Origin: Hymenobacter ruricola
GTDB taxonomy: Bacteria; Bacteroidota; Bacteroidia; Cytophagales; Hymenobacteraceae
Direction: 5' to 3'
DNA length: 64,000 nucleotides
Assembly (NCBI RefSeq): GCF_015694525.1
Contig: NZ_JADQDM010000001.1
Location: 124,001-188,000 of the forward strand
Positions 9,356-17,178 of the stretch are shown one piece after another. A program made the position numbers and the translations under genes. The notes below the pieces were generated by a model. It saw nothing but the letters and a program-made list of their open reading frames with translations. It searched no databases and had not been told where the DNA came from. Position 1 is the first letter of the stretch, and each line of letters starts with the position of its first letter.

Positions 9356-10087
9356 ATGAACCCGAACAAGCCTAATTCACTGGAAAACTTCGTCGAGCGG
9401 CACCGCGCCGATTTCGACACGCACGAGCCGCGCCCCGACCTCTGGGCCGCCCTCGAACAACAACTGGCCGAACCCGTAGCGCCGCCGGTGCTGCGCCTCA
9501 GCCAGGAGCCCGCGGCGGCCCCAGCGGCGCCCCGCGCCAGCTGGCTGCAGCGCTACGGCGTGGCGGCCTCGCTTGCGCTGCTGGTGTTTGCCGCCGGTGC
9601 CAGCGAGGCCTGGAAATCGAACCAGCCCGCGGCCGAACTGGCCGCTGCCCCCGCGCCCAAAGCCGCCGCCAGCCTGCCCGGCACCGAGCCCGATGCGGCC
9701 CTCTACCAGGGCGGCAACCCCACCGCACTGGCCGCCGCCGAGCGCACCACCGGCGCCGACAGCCAGCTCGTGCGGGCCGTGCGCGGCATGGAAGCCTACT
9801 ACACCAACCAACTGGCCCGCCGCCAAAGTGAGCTGAGCGAGCTGCGTGGCCCCGGCTCAGCCGGCATGACGGCCGACTGGCAGCGTGAGCTGGTGTCGCT
9901 TGATTCGAGCTACCGCCAACTAAAAGCCGAGCTGCTGCACCACCCGCAGCCCGACGCCGTGCTCACGGCCATGAACCGCAACCTGCAGGTGCGCCTCGAC
10001 ATTCTGGACCAGCAACTGCACCTGGGCGCCACGGCCAGCGACGACCGCAACATGGGCGCTTTTGTGCTGGCCGACAGTCGTCGCTAG
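9356..10087 (+). CDS. Putative membrane anti-sigma factor of the preceding ECF sigma
   Basis: A 243-residue protein with an N-terminal cytoplasmic part (about 1-65; 'SLENFVERHRADFDTHEPRPDLWAAL' style), one membrane helix (YGVAASLALLVFAAGAS, about 67-84) and an extracytoplasmic part with a coiled-coil-like segment rich in Gln, Arg and Glu at about 140-230. I chose the ATG at 9356; an in-frame upstream ATG at 9320 would add 12 residues. No zinc-binding HxxxCxxC anti-sigma motif is present, so the role is inferred from position right behind the sigma factor and from the opening 'FVxxHRxxFDxxEP' pattern, which I recall from Bacteroidota anti-sigma-like proteins. The next gene starts 3 bases after its stop. 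Confidence 0.6.
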   Translation: MNPNKPNSLENFVERHRADFDTHEPRPDLWAALEQQLAEPVAPPVLRLSQEPAAAPAAPRASWLQRYGVAASLALLVFAAGASEAWKSNQPAAELAAAPAPKAAASLPGTEPDAALYQGGNPTALAAAERTTGADSQLVRAVRGMEAYYTNQLARRQSELSELRGPGSAGMTADWQRELVSLDSSYRQLKAELLHHPQPDAVLTAMNRNLQVRLDILDQQLHLGATASDDRNMGAFVLADSRR

Positions 10088-10090
10088 CCC

Positions 10091-11332
10091 ATGAAAGTGC
10101 TGGGAATAATGCCTTTCCGCCACCTGTTGGCGGTGCTGGCGCTGGGTATGGCTGGGGTGCTGCACCCGCTGGCCGGGCGGGCCCAGGGGAGCCTGTGGGT
10201 GGGCAGCGTGAGCCGCAACGCCCAGAACGTGGCAATTGAGGCCTTTGTGGCTGCCGAGTTTTTCTCGGGCGGGCCCCAAAACCCACTGCCCGACCAAGCC
10301 ACTGAGCAGGAAACCACGCTGCAAGTGGAGCAGCGCCGCCGCCTGAGCCGCAGCTACCCGGTGCCCAAAGAAGGACGGCCCTTCTCGCTCGACACGCGCT
10401 ACGGCCGGGTGCAAATCAACCCCTGGAACAAGCGCGAAATCCGCGTCGAAGCCGAGTTGGTGGCCCGCTCCGAAACCGAGCTTGGCGCCCGCCAGGTGCT
10501 GGATGCGCTGGGCGTGCAGTGGCTGGACTACGACGCCAAAACCGGTGGCGTGGCCGTGAGCACGCAGTTTGGGCCCCTGCTGCGCGGGCGGCCGGGCGGC
10601 TGCCGCTACGAGGTGAACTACACCGTATGGCTGCCCCGCACCACGGCCTTGCGTGTGCACAACAACTTCGGCGAAGTGAGCATTACCGGCGACCTGAGCG
10701 GCCCCACCGAACTGGCCGTGGACTACGGCGCCCTGCGCACCGGCCGCCTCAACGGCCCCCGCAACCTGCTGCGCATCGGCAACGGCGACTGCACCGTGGC
10801 CTTCGCCGGCCGCGCCAGCATCGACGCCAGCTACGCCCGCCTGCGCCTCGACGAAGGCACCACCGTGGACCTGCGCAACAATTATTCCGACATCGACATC
10901 GGCACAGTGCAGGACCTGACCGTGCACAGCAAGTACGGCGACGTGGCCCTGGGCACGGTGCGCAACCTGCGCGGCTCATCAGGCTACTCCCGCTTCACCA
11001 TCGACAAGCTGAGCGAAGGCCTGGACATGGCCGTGCGCTACTGCCCCGACTTTGTGGTGCGCGACATGGGCGCCAATTTCCGCCAGGTAAACCTCGACGG
11101 CGGTTTCAGCACCATCCGGCTCGGCTTTGCCGAAACCCCGGTGTTCCGCTTCGACGTGAGCACCGAGCAGGGCCAGCTGTTGGTGGATAAAAGCGCCGTG
11201 CGCGTGCTTTCGCAGGAAAATGGCCCGCAAACCAGCGACGTGCTGGGCATTTTCGGCGGCACCGTGCCGGCCCCTAATTGCGGCAATGTCAACATCAAGG
11301 TGCGCTACGGCACGGTGCGGTTTAGCAGGTAA
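10091..11332 (+). CDS. Exported beta-rich protein (DUF4097-like), third gene of sigma operon
   Basis: A 413-residue protein with a signal peptide (about residues 1-33, ending AGRAQG). The mature part is repetitive beta-strand sequence from about residue 95: 'RYGRVQINPWNKREIRVEAEL', 'NNFGEVSITGDLSG', 'DYGALRTGRLNG', 'ASYARLRLDEGT', 'SKYGDVALGTVRN', 'RYGTVRFSR'. The recurring Y-G-x-[VLI] units every 20-25 residues are the pattern of DUF4097-type beta-solenoid proteins. It follows the putative anti-sigma gene by 3 bases and is thus co-transcribed with the ECF sigma factor. It probably acts in the periplasm or at the outer membrane, either as an envelope stress sensor or effector; no catalytic motif is visible. 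Confidence 0.7.
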   Translation: MKVLGIMPFRHLLAVLALGMAGVLHPLAGRAQGSLWVGSVSRNAQNVAIEAFVAAEFFSGGPQNPLPDQATEQETTLQVEQRRRLSRSYPVPKEGRPFSLDTRYGRVQINPWNKREIRVEAELVARSETELGARQVLDALGVQWLDYDAKTGGVAVSTQFGPLLRGRPGGCRYEVNYTVWLPRTTALRVHNNFGEVSITGDLSGPTELAVDYGALRTGRLNGPRNLLRIGNGDCTVAFAGRASIDASYARLRLDEGTTVDLRNNYSDIDIGTVQDLTVHSKYGDVALGTVRNLRGSSGYSRFTIDKLSEGLDMAVRYCPDFVVRDMGANFRQVNLDGGFSTIRLGFAETPVFRFDVSTEQGQLLVDKSAVRVLSQENGPQTSDVLGIFGGTVPAPNCGNVNIKVRYGTVRFSR

Positions 11333-11370
11333 GAGAGGGAAGATAGGAGTCACTAAAAAACGAAAATCAG

Positions 11371-11465
11371 AACGGTCATGCTGAGCCTGTCGAAGCACCT
11401 CGCGTGCTGAAGTAATTCATCTACTCTGGCACGCGAGGTGCTTCGACAGGCTCAGCATGACCGTT
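11371..11465. repeat. REP-like hairpin element, family 1
   Basis: Perfect 37-bp inverted arms (11371-11407 and 11429-11465) beginning AACGGTCATGCTGAGCC around a 21-base loop. The same core (GTCATGCTGAGC, then TGTCGAAGCA and CTCGCGTGC) recurs at 32445 and in variant form at 40794 and 38487. It lies between two same-strand genes and has no terminal T run, so it is not a simple terminator. Confidence 0.92.
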
Positions 11466-11516
11466 CTTTTTGCTTAGCGTATCGTTCTTATCGTTCGGCT
11501 GCCGTTCTTTGAAACG

Positions 11517-12050
11517 ATGGTTCTTCTTCGTTTCATGTTCCTGTGGCTGCTGGCCGGTTCGGCCGCGGCGCAGGTTTCTCCCTCTCCCGTGCCCGACGCT
11601 GCCCGGACTTCCGCCCTCAAAACTCATGCCCTGCGCCTGCGCCCCGGCGACGACCTGCGCCAGGCCCTGACGGCCTATGCCCAGGCCCACCACCTCAAAG
11701 CCGCCGCCATGGTCACGTGCGTGGGCAGCCTCACGGTGGCCACGCTGCGGCTGGCCAACCAGGAAGGCCCCACGGTGTACCGCGGGCATTTCGAGATTGT
11801 CTCGCTGGTCGGCACGCTTTCCACCAACGGCTCGCACCTGCACCTGGCCATTGCCGACAGCACGGGGCGCACCCTCGGCGGGCACTTGCTGGATGGCTGC
11901 CGGGTGTACACCACGGCCGAAATTGTGCTGGGCGAGCTGCCGGAGCTGGAATTCCGGCGCGAAAAGGACGACACGTTTGGCTACCAGGAGCTGGTGGTGC
12001 GGCCGGCCCCCGCGCCGGCTTCTGCGCCGACTAAAAAAAGAAAGCCCTAG
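11517..12050 (+). CDS. Exported PPC-domain (DUF296) protein
   Basis: A 177-residue protein whose bulk (about 28-160) is a PPC/DUF296 domain: 'HALRLRPGDDLRQALTAYA', 'AAAMVTCVGSLTVATLRLAN', 'FEIVSLVGTLS', 'HLHLAIADSTGRTLGGHLLDG' and 'VYTTAEIVLGEL', matching the order of strands of that family including the conserved GxhLhl and GGHL signatures. Family members are best known fused to AT-hooks in plant DNA-binding proteins, but bacterial stand-alone versions have no proven DNA role. Here the first 20 residues (MVLLRFMFLWLLAGSAAAQV) look like a signal peptide, so the protein is probably periplasmic, which argues against DNA binding. It is flanked by a hairpin element and a DUF3857 gene. Confidence 0.85.
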   Translation: MVLLRFMFLWLLAGSAAAQVSPSPVPDAARTSALKTHALRLRPGDDLRQALTAYAQAHHLKAAAMVTCVGSLTVATLRLANQEGPTVYRGHFEIVSLVGTLSTNGSHLHLAIADSTGRTLGGHLLDGCRVYTTAEIVLGELPELEFRREKDDTFGYQELVVRPAPAPASAPTKKRKP

Positions 12051-12192
12051 CCACGGCGGCCGGAACGCCTCTGGGGCCAAAAAATGGGAGTGGGCCCAAT
12101 ATGCCGTCGGGGCAGGCATGGAAAGCGCGGGTTCGTGGCTAACTTTAAACTGACGAGTGGCGGCGCGTTACTTTCTGCTTTTTCGTATTGGT

Positions 12193-14121
12193 ATGCTCCT
12201 TTCCCGATTGTGGCTCTTCTTGTTTCTCCTGCCCGGCGCCGCGGCCCGCGCCCAGACGGTGGCGGAGATGAAAACCCAGTACCCCGGCGAAAAAGCCGTG
12301 TACCTGGAAATGCGGCAGGATTTGACCGTCGAAATCCGCAACGACTCGGTGCAGGTGCTGGCCCGGCACCACGCCGACATGCTGCACCTGGACGAGCAGT
12401 CGGGCGGCTACGCCAACGACCGGGTGTTCAGCTCGCACTTCAACCGCCTGCAGAAGCTGGAAGCCCGCACCATGGTGCCCACCGGCGGCCACTTCAAAAC
12501 CGTGAAGGTGACGGATTTTAAGGACAAGTTTGAAATCCAGGACGGCATCTTTTTCGACGATACCCGCTCGACTTCGTTCTCGTTTCCGAGCATCACGCCC
12601 GGCGCCCGCACCGTGACGGACTACACCGTGCGCCACGTGGACGCCCGCTTCGTGATGCCGTTTTTCGTGGGCTCCTACGTGCCCGTGCGCCACGCCGAGC
12701 TCACCATCACCGCGCCCAAGGGCGTGGTCATCGGCTACAAGGCGTTTCACGCCGAAAACACGCCCATTACCTACACCAAAGAGGAAAAAGGCAGCCAGGT
12801 GGTGTACCGCTGGACGGCCGACAACCTGCCCAGTCCGCCCCGCGACGAGGACGGCCCCGAGGCGGCGTACTACCTGCCGCACATCGTGTTTTTTGTGCAG
12901 GAAGCCGTGGTGAACGGGCAGCCGCGCAAGCTGCTGGCCGGCGTGCCGGAGCTGTACACCATGTACGCCGACTTCGTACGGCGCATCGACCGGCAGCCCA
13001 GCCCGGCCCTGCAGCACCGCGTCGATTCGCTGGTGGCGGGCGCCCCGACGGAGGAGGAGAAAGTGCGCCGCATCTACTACTGGGTGCAGGACAACGTGAA
13101 GTACATCGCCTTCGAGCAGGGCCTGCGCGGCTTCATTCCGCACGACGCCGGCCTGGTGTATGCCCGCCGCTACGGCGACTGCAAGGACATGGCCAACCTC
13201 ACCAACGAGATGCTGCACCTGGCCGGCGTGAAAACCGCCTACCTGACCTGGGTGGGCACCCGCGACCTGCCCTATAAGTACAACGAGCTGGCCACGCCCG
13301 GCGTCGACAACCACATGATTGCCACCTACGAGCCCAAGCCCGGCCAGTACGTTTTCCTGGATGCCACCAGCAAGCACACGCCCTACGGCATGCCCTCGGC
13401 CATGATTCAGGGCAAGGAAGGCCTGCTGGGGCTCGACGCCACCACCAGCCGCGTGGTGCCCATTCCGGCCATGGACAAGGCCCGCAGCGGCCTCGACGAC
13501 GCCTCCGTGCTGACCCTGGACGGCACCACCCTGCGCGGCACCGGCCAGCTCAGCCTGAGTGGCTACACCAAAATCAGCCACAGCTACGGCCTCGACGGGC
13601 TGGACCGGGTGGCCGAGCCCAAGTACGTGAAGGCCCTGCTGGAGCGCGGCAACAACAAGTTTTTTGTCGATAACTACCACATTGCCAATCTCGATGCCCG
13701 CGACCAGCCCCTGCGCATCAGCTACGACTACCGCCTGCAGGACTACGTGCAGCGGGTGGACGACGAAGTGTACGTGAACCTGAGCCTGGAGCGCCCCTTT
13801 GCCACCGACCGCATCGACTCGACCACGCGCAAGCTGCCGCGCTACAACGAATTTGCCCACACCGACCACACCCGCACCGAGCTGGTGGTGCCGGCCGGCT
13901 ACGAGGTGAGCTACCTGCCGCCCACGGTGCAGGCCCAGGGCGACGCCCTCGGCTTCCGGGTGAGCTACGAGCGCAAGGGCGACAACATCGTGCAGGACCG
14001 CGAGGTGTACGTGAACTACCTGCTGCTCCAGCCCCAGCAGTTCGGCCGCTGGAACCAAGTGGTGAGCAAGCTGGGCAGCGCCTACCGCGAGGTGGTGATT
14101 TTGAAGAAGAAAAAGACGTAG
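12193..14121 (+). CDS. DUF3857 / transglutaminase-like exported protein
   Basis: A 642-residue exported protein. I start at ATG 12193 because it gives a clean signal peptide (MLLSRLWLFLFLLPGAAARAQ); a GTG at 12157 is also in frame. The N-terminal half is DUF3857 (about 30-250). A transglutaminase-like core follows, with the Cys in RRYGDCKDMANL (about 333), the His in NHMIATYE and the Asp in FLDATSK, i.e. a complete Cys-His-Asp triad. The C-terminal third is DUF3858-like beta sequence. Such proteins are common in Bacteroidota, their substrate is unknown, and they are thought to cleave or crosslink peptides in the periplasm. A paralogue lies just downstream, separated by a hairpin element. Confidence 0.88.
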   Translation: MLLSRLWLFLFLLPGAAARAQTVAEMKTQYPGEKAVYLEMRQDLTVEIRNDSVQVLARHHADMLHLDEQSGGYANDRVFSSHFNRLQKLEARTMVPTGGHFKTVKVTDFKDKFEIQDGIFFDDTRSTSFSFPSITPGARTVTDYTVRHVDARFVMPFFVGSYVPVRHAELTITAPKGVVIGYKAFHAENTPITYTKEEKGSQVVYRWTADNLPSPPRDEDGPEAAYYLPHIVFFVQEAVVNGQPRKLLAGVPELYTMYADFVRRIDRQPSPALQHRVDSLVAGAPTEEEKVRRIYYWVQDNVKYIAFEQGLRGFIPHDAGLVYARRYGDCKDMANLTNEMLHLAGVKTAYLTWVGTRDLPYKYNELATPGVDNHMIATYEPKPGQYVFLDATSKHTPYGMPSAMIQGKEGLLGLDATTSRVVPIPAMDKARSGLDDASVLTLDGTTLRGTGQLSLSGYTKISHSYGLDGLDRVAEPKYVKALLERGNNKFFVDNYHIANLDARDQPLRISYDYRLQDYVQRVDDEVYVNLSLERPFATDRIDSTTRKLPRYNEFAHTDHTRTELVVPAGYEVSYLPPTVQAQGDALGFRVSYERKGDNIVQDREVYVNYLLLQPQQFGRWNQVVSKLGSAYREVVILKKKKT

Positions 14122-14156
14122 CCGGCCTCAGCTACACCAAACACAACTCGCCTGCC

Positions 14157-14268
14157 ATCCTGAGCATTCTGCGCATGAAGCAGAGACGAGGACCTTATCA
14201 ATCCAGAACTAATCGTTGGCACTTGACAAGGTCCTCGTCTCTGCTTCATGCGCAGAATGCTCAGGATG
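14157..14268. repeat. REP-like hairpin element, family 2
   Basis: 46-bp inverted arms with one mismatch (14157-14202 and 14223-14268), starting CATCCTGAGCATTCTGCGC, around a 20-base loop. It sits between the two DUF3857 genes. The outer CATCCTGAGC and inner AGGACCTT segments are shared with the element at 62306. Confidence 0.9.
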
Positions 14269-14312
14269 ACGGACGATTATTGACCTGAAAACAAACACCC
14301 GATACCCACTCA

Positions 14313-16289
14313 ATGCGTCATTTTCTACTCGCACTTCTCCTTCTCATTGCCGCCGCGGCTCCGGCCCAAAAGCTGCCGGCCGACCTCGTGCACGCCGGCT
14401 ACAGCTGGGACGCGGGCCGCAAGCAGCGCCTGCCCATTTCCAGGGAGGAAGCCGAACTGCCGGCCATCATTCTGCGCGATTTCACCAGCCTGGAGTACTA
14501 CTATGATAAGTCGCGCAAGGACCTGCGCTTCTTCGCCACCGAGCACCGCATCGTGCGCGTCAACTCTTCCGATGGCATCGAGCGCTTCAATAAAATTGTG
14601 GTGCCGGTGCTCGAATCGGGCGCGCCGGTCGACATCAAGGCCCGGACCATCAGCCCGCGGGGCGAGGTGCACGAGGTGCAAGCCGCCGACATGAAGGAGC
14701 TGAAGGACCAGGAAGGCGGCCGGGGCTTCCGCGTGTTTGCCGTGGACGGCGTGGAGAAGGGCAGCGAAGTAGAGTATTACTTCACCCGCGAGCGGCCCTT
14801 CAACCACTTCGGCTACGAGGTGCTGCAGGGCGAAACCGCCGCCCGCGACGTGGTGTTCGAGCTGATTTCGCCCGAGGCCCTCACCTTTGAGGCGCGCGTG
14901 TACCACGGGCCCGCCGTGGCCGTGGACACCACCCTGCCCGGCCGCCGGGTGCTGCGCCTGGCCCTGAAAGAAGTGCCCGCCCTGCGCGAGGAAGCCTTTG
15001 CCAGCGTGCTGGCCCAGCGCATGCGCGTGCACTACAAGCTGGCCTACATGGCCAGCAAGGGCCAGGTGCGCCAGTTCACCTGGGCCGACGCCAGCCAGTT
15101 TGTGTACCGCAACATGACGGCCCTGAGCAAGGACGACGTGAAGGCCGTGGCCAAGGTGCTGGCCGCCGCCAAGCTGCCCACCGCCGGCCCGCTGCCCGAA
15201 CGCATTGCCGCCGCCGAAAACTACGTGAAGCTCAATTACAACCTCGACGAAAGCGCCAGCCCGGTGCTGAGCCAGGTGGTGGCCACCCGCAACGCGCCCG
15301 AAGGCGGCTTCGTGCACCTGCTGGCGGCCATCTACCGCACGCTGGGCGTTGAGTTTGAACTAGTGGTAACGAGCAGCCGCGCCACCCACCCCTTCGACAC
15401 CACGTTCGACACCTGGGACTACCTCGACAATTTTGCCCTCTACTTCCCCGGCACCGGGCAGTACCTGGCGCCGGGCCGGCCCGAGTACCGCTACGGCATG
15501 CTGCCCGCCGAGTGGACGGCCAACGCGGGCTTGTTCATCCGGGGCGTTACGCTGGGCTCGATTGAGTCGGCAGTAGGCAAGGTGAAGGAGATTCCGGCCC
15601 TCGACGCCGACAAAAGCCCGCAGAACCTCGACGTGACGGTGGCATTTTCGCCCGACCTGAGCAACAGCACCGTGCAGCTGCGCCAGACCCTGGGCGGCTA
15701 CCCGGCCCTGCAAATCCAGCCCTTCTGGGCCATGATTCCGGACGCCAAGCGCACCGAAATCATGCAGGACCTGCAGAAGGGCGTGGTGGCCGACGCCACC
15801 AACTTCCAGAAGATGACCGTGCGCAACGTGGAGCGCGGCGTGAGCCCGCTCGAAAAGCCCTTCATCATCGAGGGCCAGCTTGATTCGCCTTCGCTGCTCG
15901 ACAAAGCAGGCCCGCGCTACCTCTTCAAAATCGGCACGCTGCTGGGACCACAAACCGAGCTGTACCAGAAGGAAGAGCGGCAGTTCGACGTGGAAAACGA
16001 CAACAACCGCCGCTACCTGCGCACCATCCGCTTCGAGGTGCCGGCCGGCTACACCGTGCGCAACCTCAACGACCTGAACGTGAACGTGAAAGCCGGCGGC
16101 GACGCGGCCCGGCCCGATTACGACTTCAAGTCTTCCTACGTGCAGCAGGGCCAGACCATCACCGTGACGGTGGACGAAAACTACCGCCAAATCCGCTGGC
16201 CCAAAGCCGATTTTGAAGCCTTCCGCACCGTGGTCAATGCCTCGGCCAACTGGAACAAGGTGGTGCTGGTGCTGGACAAGAAAAGCTAG
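14313..16289 (+). CDS. DUF3857 protein with degenerate transglutaminase core
   Basis: A 658-residue exported protein (signal peptide residues 1-19, MRHFLLALLLLIAAAAPAQ) with a DUF3857 N-terminal domain (about 40-250) and a region aligning in order with the transglutaminase core of the preceding protein. The place of the catalytic Cys (GDCKDMA in the neighbour) here reads PEGGFVHLLAAIYRTLGV, so the nucleophile is missing, and the His segment appears as YLDNFALYFPG. It is therefore probably a non-catalytic paralogue, acting as a binding or scaffold partner in the periplasm. It is separated from the active-looking paralogue by 190 bases holding a hairpin element, so co-transcription is possible. 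Ends with the stop just 5 bases before another hairpin element. Confidence 0.82.
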   Translation: MRHFLLALLLLIAAAAPAQKLPADLVHAGYSWDAGRKQRLPISREEAELPAIILRDFTSLEYYYDKSRKDLRFFATEHRIVRVNSSDGIERFNKIVVPVLESGAPVDIKARTISPRGEVHEVQAADMKELKDQEGGRGFRVFAVDGVEKGSEVEYYFTRERPFNHFGYEVLQGETAARDVVFELISPEALTFEARVYHGPAVAVDTTLPGRRVLRLALKEVPALREEAFASVLAQRMRVHYKLAYMASKGQVRQFTWADASQFVYRNMTALSKDDVKAVAKVLAAAKLPTAGPLPERIAAAENYVKLNYNLDESASPVLSQVVATRNAPEGGFVHLLAAIYRTLGVEFELVVTSSRATHPFDTTFDTWDYLDNFALYFPGTGQYLAPGRPEYRYGMLPAEWTANAGLFIRGVTLGSIESAVGKVKEIPALDADKSPQNLDVTVAFSPDLSNSTVQLRQTLGGYPALQIQPFWAMIPDAKRTEIMQDLQKGVVADATNFQKMTVRNVERGVSPLEKPFIIEGQLDSPSLLDKAGPRYLFKIGTLLGPQTELYQKEERQFDVENDNNRRYLRTIRFEVPAGYTVRNLNDLNVNVKAGGDAARPDYDFKSSYVQQGQTITVTVDENYRQIRWPKADFEAFRTVVNASANWNKVVLVLDKKS

Positions 16290-16293
16290 CGCG

Positions 16294-16450
16294 TGTCATT
16301 GCGAGCGCAGCGAAGCAATCCGTCCTGTTCTCAGCAACCAGCTTGATAATGTGATACAGCCCCGGAGCAACGCAGCGCCGGGGCTTTCTGGTGAAAGGAC
16401 ATTTCTGGCTTTTAGAGGACGGATTGCTTCGGTTCCGCCTCGCAATGACA
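16294..16450. repeat. Composite hairpin element, family 3 with an inner hairpin
   Basis: Outer imperfect arms TGTCATTGCGAGCGCAGCG... (16294-16326) and its near-complement (16416-16450) enclose an inner GC hairpin (AGCCCCGG / CCGGGGCT, about 16358-16387). The outer arm is of the TCATTGCGAGCG...GAAGCAATC type. It looks like one repeat inserted in, or extended within, another. Confidence 0.8.
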
Positions 16451-16468
16451 GTTGCGTACCTTCGCTTC

Positions 16469-16966
16469 ATGTCAACCCCCGCCGACTCCCCGCAGGCCGC
16501 CGCCTTCCGCCGCCAAGTCCTGAACCCGCTGAAGCTGCGGCTCTTTATGATGCGCAAGCTGCCCATGGCGTGGCTGGCGGGCCTGCGCCTCACGCAGCTC
16601 ACGCCGGAGTCGGCCACGGTCACCATCCGCTACAAGTACCTCACCCAAAACCCGTTTCGCAGCATTTATTTCGCGTGCCTGGCCATGGCAGGCGAGCTGG
16701 CCAGCGGCATTCAGGCCATGATGCACGTGCAAGCCGGCGGGCCGGTGTCGATGCTGGTGGTGAGCCTGCACGGCGATTTTACCAAGAAAGCCGTGGGCCT
16801 CATCACCTTCACCTGCCCCGACGGCCCGCGCATTGCCGAAGCCATTGCCGAAAGCCGCGCCACCGGCGAAGGCCGCGTGGTGGAATGCGTGAGCACCGGC
16901 GTGGACGAAGCCGGCGACGTGGTGGCCGTGTTCCGCCTCACCTGGTCGTTTCGGGCCAAGCGGTAG
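16469..16966 (+). CDS. DUF4442 (hotdog-fold thioesterase-like) protein
   Basis: A 165-residue soluble protein matching DUF4442, a hotdog-fold family related to acyl-CoA thioesterases. The start is ATG 16469 (MSTPADSPQ); the longer frame to 16391 runs through the upstream hairpin element and is not credible. Recognisable parts are 'PMAWLAGLRLTQLTPESATVTIRY' (first strands), then 'NPFRSIYFACLAMAGELASGI' (the long central hotdog helix carrying the AGE segment) and four further strands. No catalytic proof for the family is known to me. The TAG stop at 16964-16966 is part of the GTAGAGACGC end of the next repeat element. Confidence 0.8.
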   Translation: MSTPADSPQAAAFRRQVLNPLKLRLFMMRKLPMAWLAGLRLTQLTPESATVTIRYKYLTQNPFRSIYFACLAMAGELASGIQAMMHVQAGGPVSMLVVSLHGDFTKKAVGLITFTCPDGPRIAEAIAESRATGEGRVVECVSTGVDEAGDVVAVFRLTWSFRAKR

Positions 16967-17081
16967 AGACGCAATATACTGCGTCTCGTCGTTGCTGATG
17001 TTGTTAGCGCTGAACCGTTATAGGTGGTTCGGCGCGGTCCCGTTCGTTCAACGATGAGACGCAAAATGTTGCGTCTCTACC
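16963..17081. repeat. GTAGAGACGC palindromic element, family 5
   Basis: Two small hairpins, each of the GAGACGCAA...TTGCGTCTC type (16966-16987 and 17056-17077), form the ends of a larger imperfect palindrome running GGTAGAGACGC... to ...GCGTCTCTACC. The left end supplies the TAG stop of the DUF4442 gene. Confidence 0.85.
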
Positions 17082-17126
17082 CCATTCAACCGACCATCCT
17101 GAGCAGACGAATTTTCCAAAAGCAAA

Positions 17127-17160
17127 AAGAGGCCCCCGCCAATGGCAGGGGCCTCTTCTC
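17127..17160. terminator. Terminator at the 3' end of the giant T9SS gene
   Basis: Hairpin with arms AAGAGGCCCC and GGGGCCTCTT around CGCCAATGGCA. It lies just beyond the stop of the minus-strand gene, with an A run on its left side that reads as a T run on that strand. Confidence 0.85.
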
Positions 17161-17178
17161 ATTCTACCGTGGCCGCGT

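Noticed and set aside
11371..11465. Hairpin elements read as ordinary Rho-independent terminators
   Set aside because: The arms are 31-46 bp, longer than needed, lack T runs, recur with shared sequence, and one lies between divergent genes where no terminator is required (62306).
12145..14058. 637-codon minus-strand open frame
   Set aside because: It lies fully opposite a well-supported DUF3857 gene and has only low-complexity, His/Val/Gly-rich sequence.
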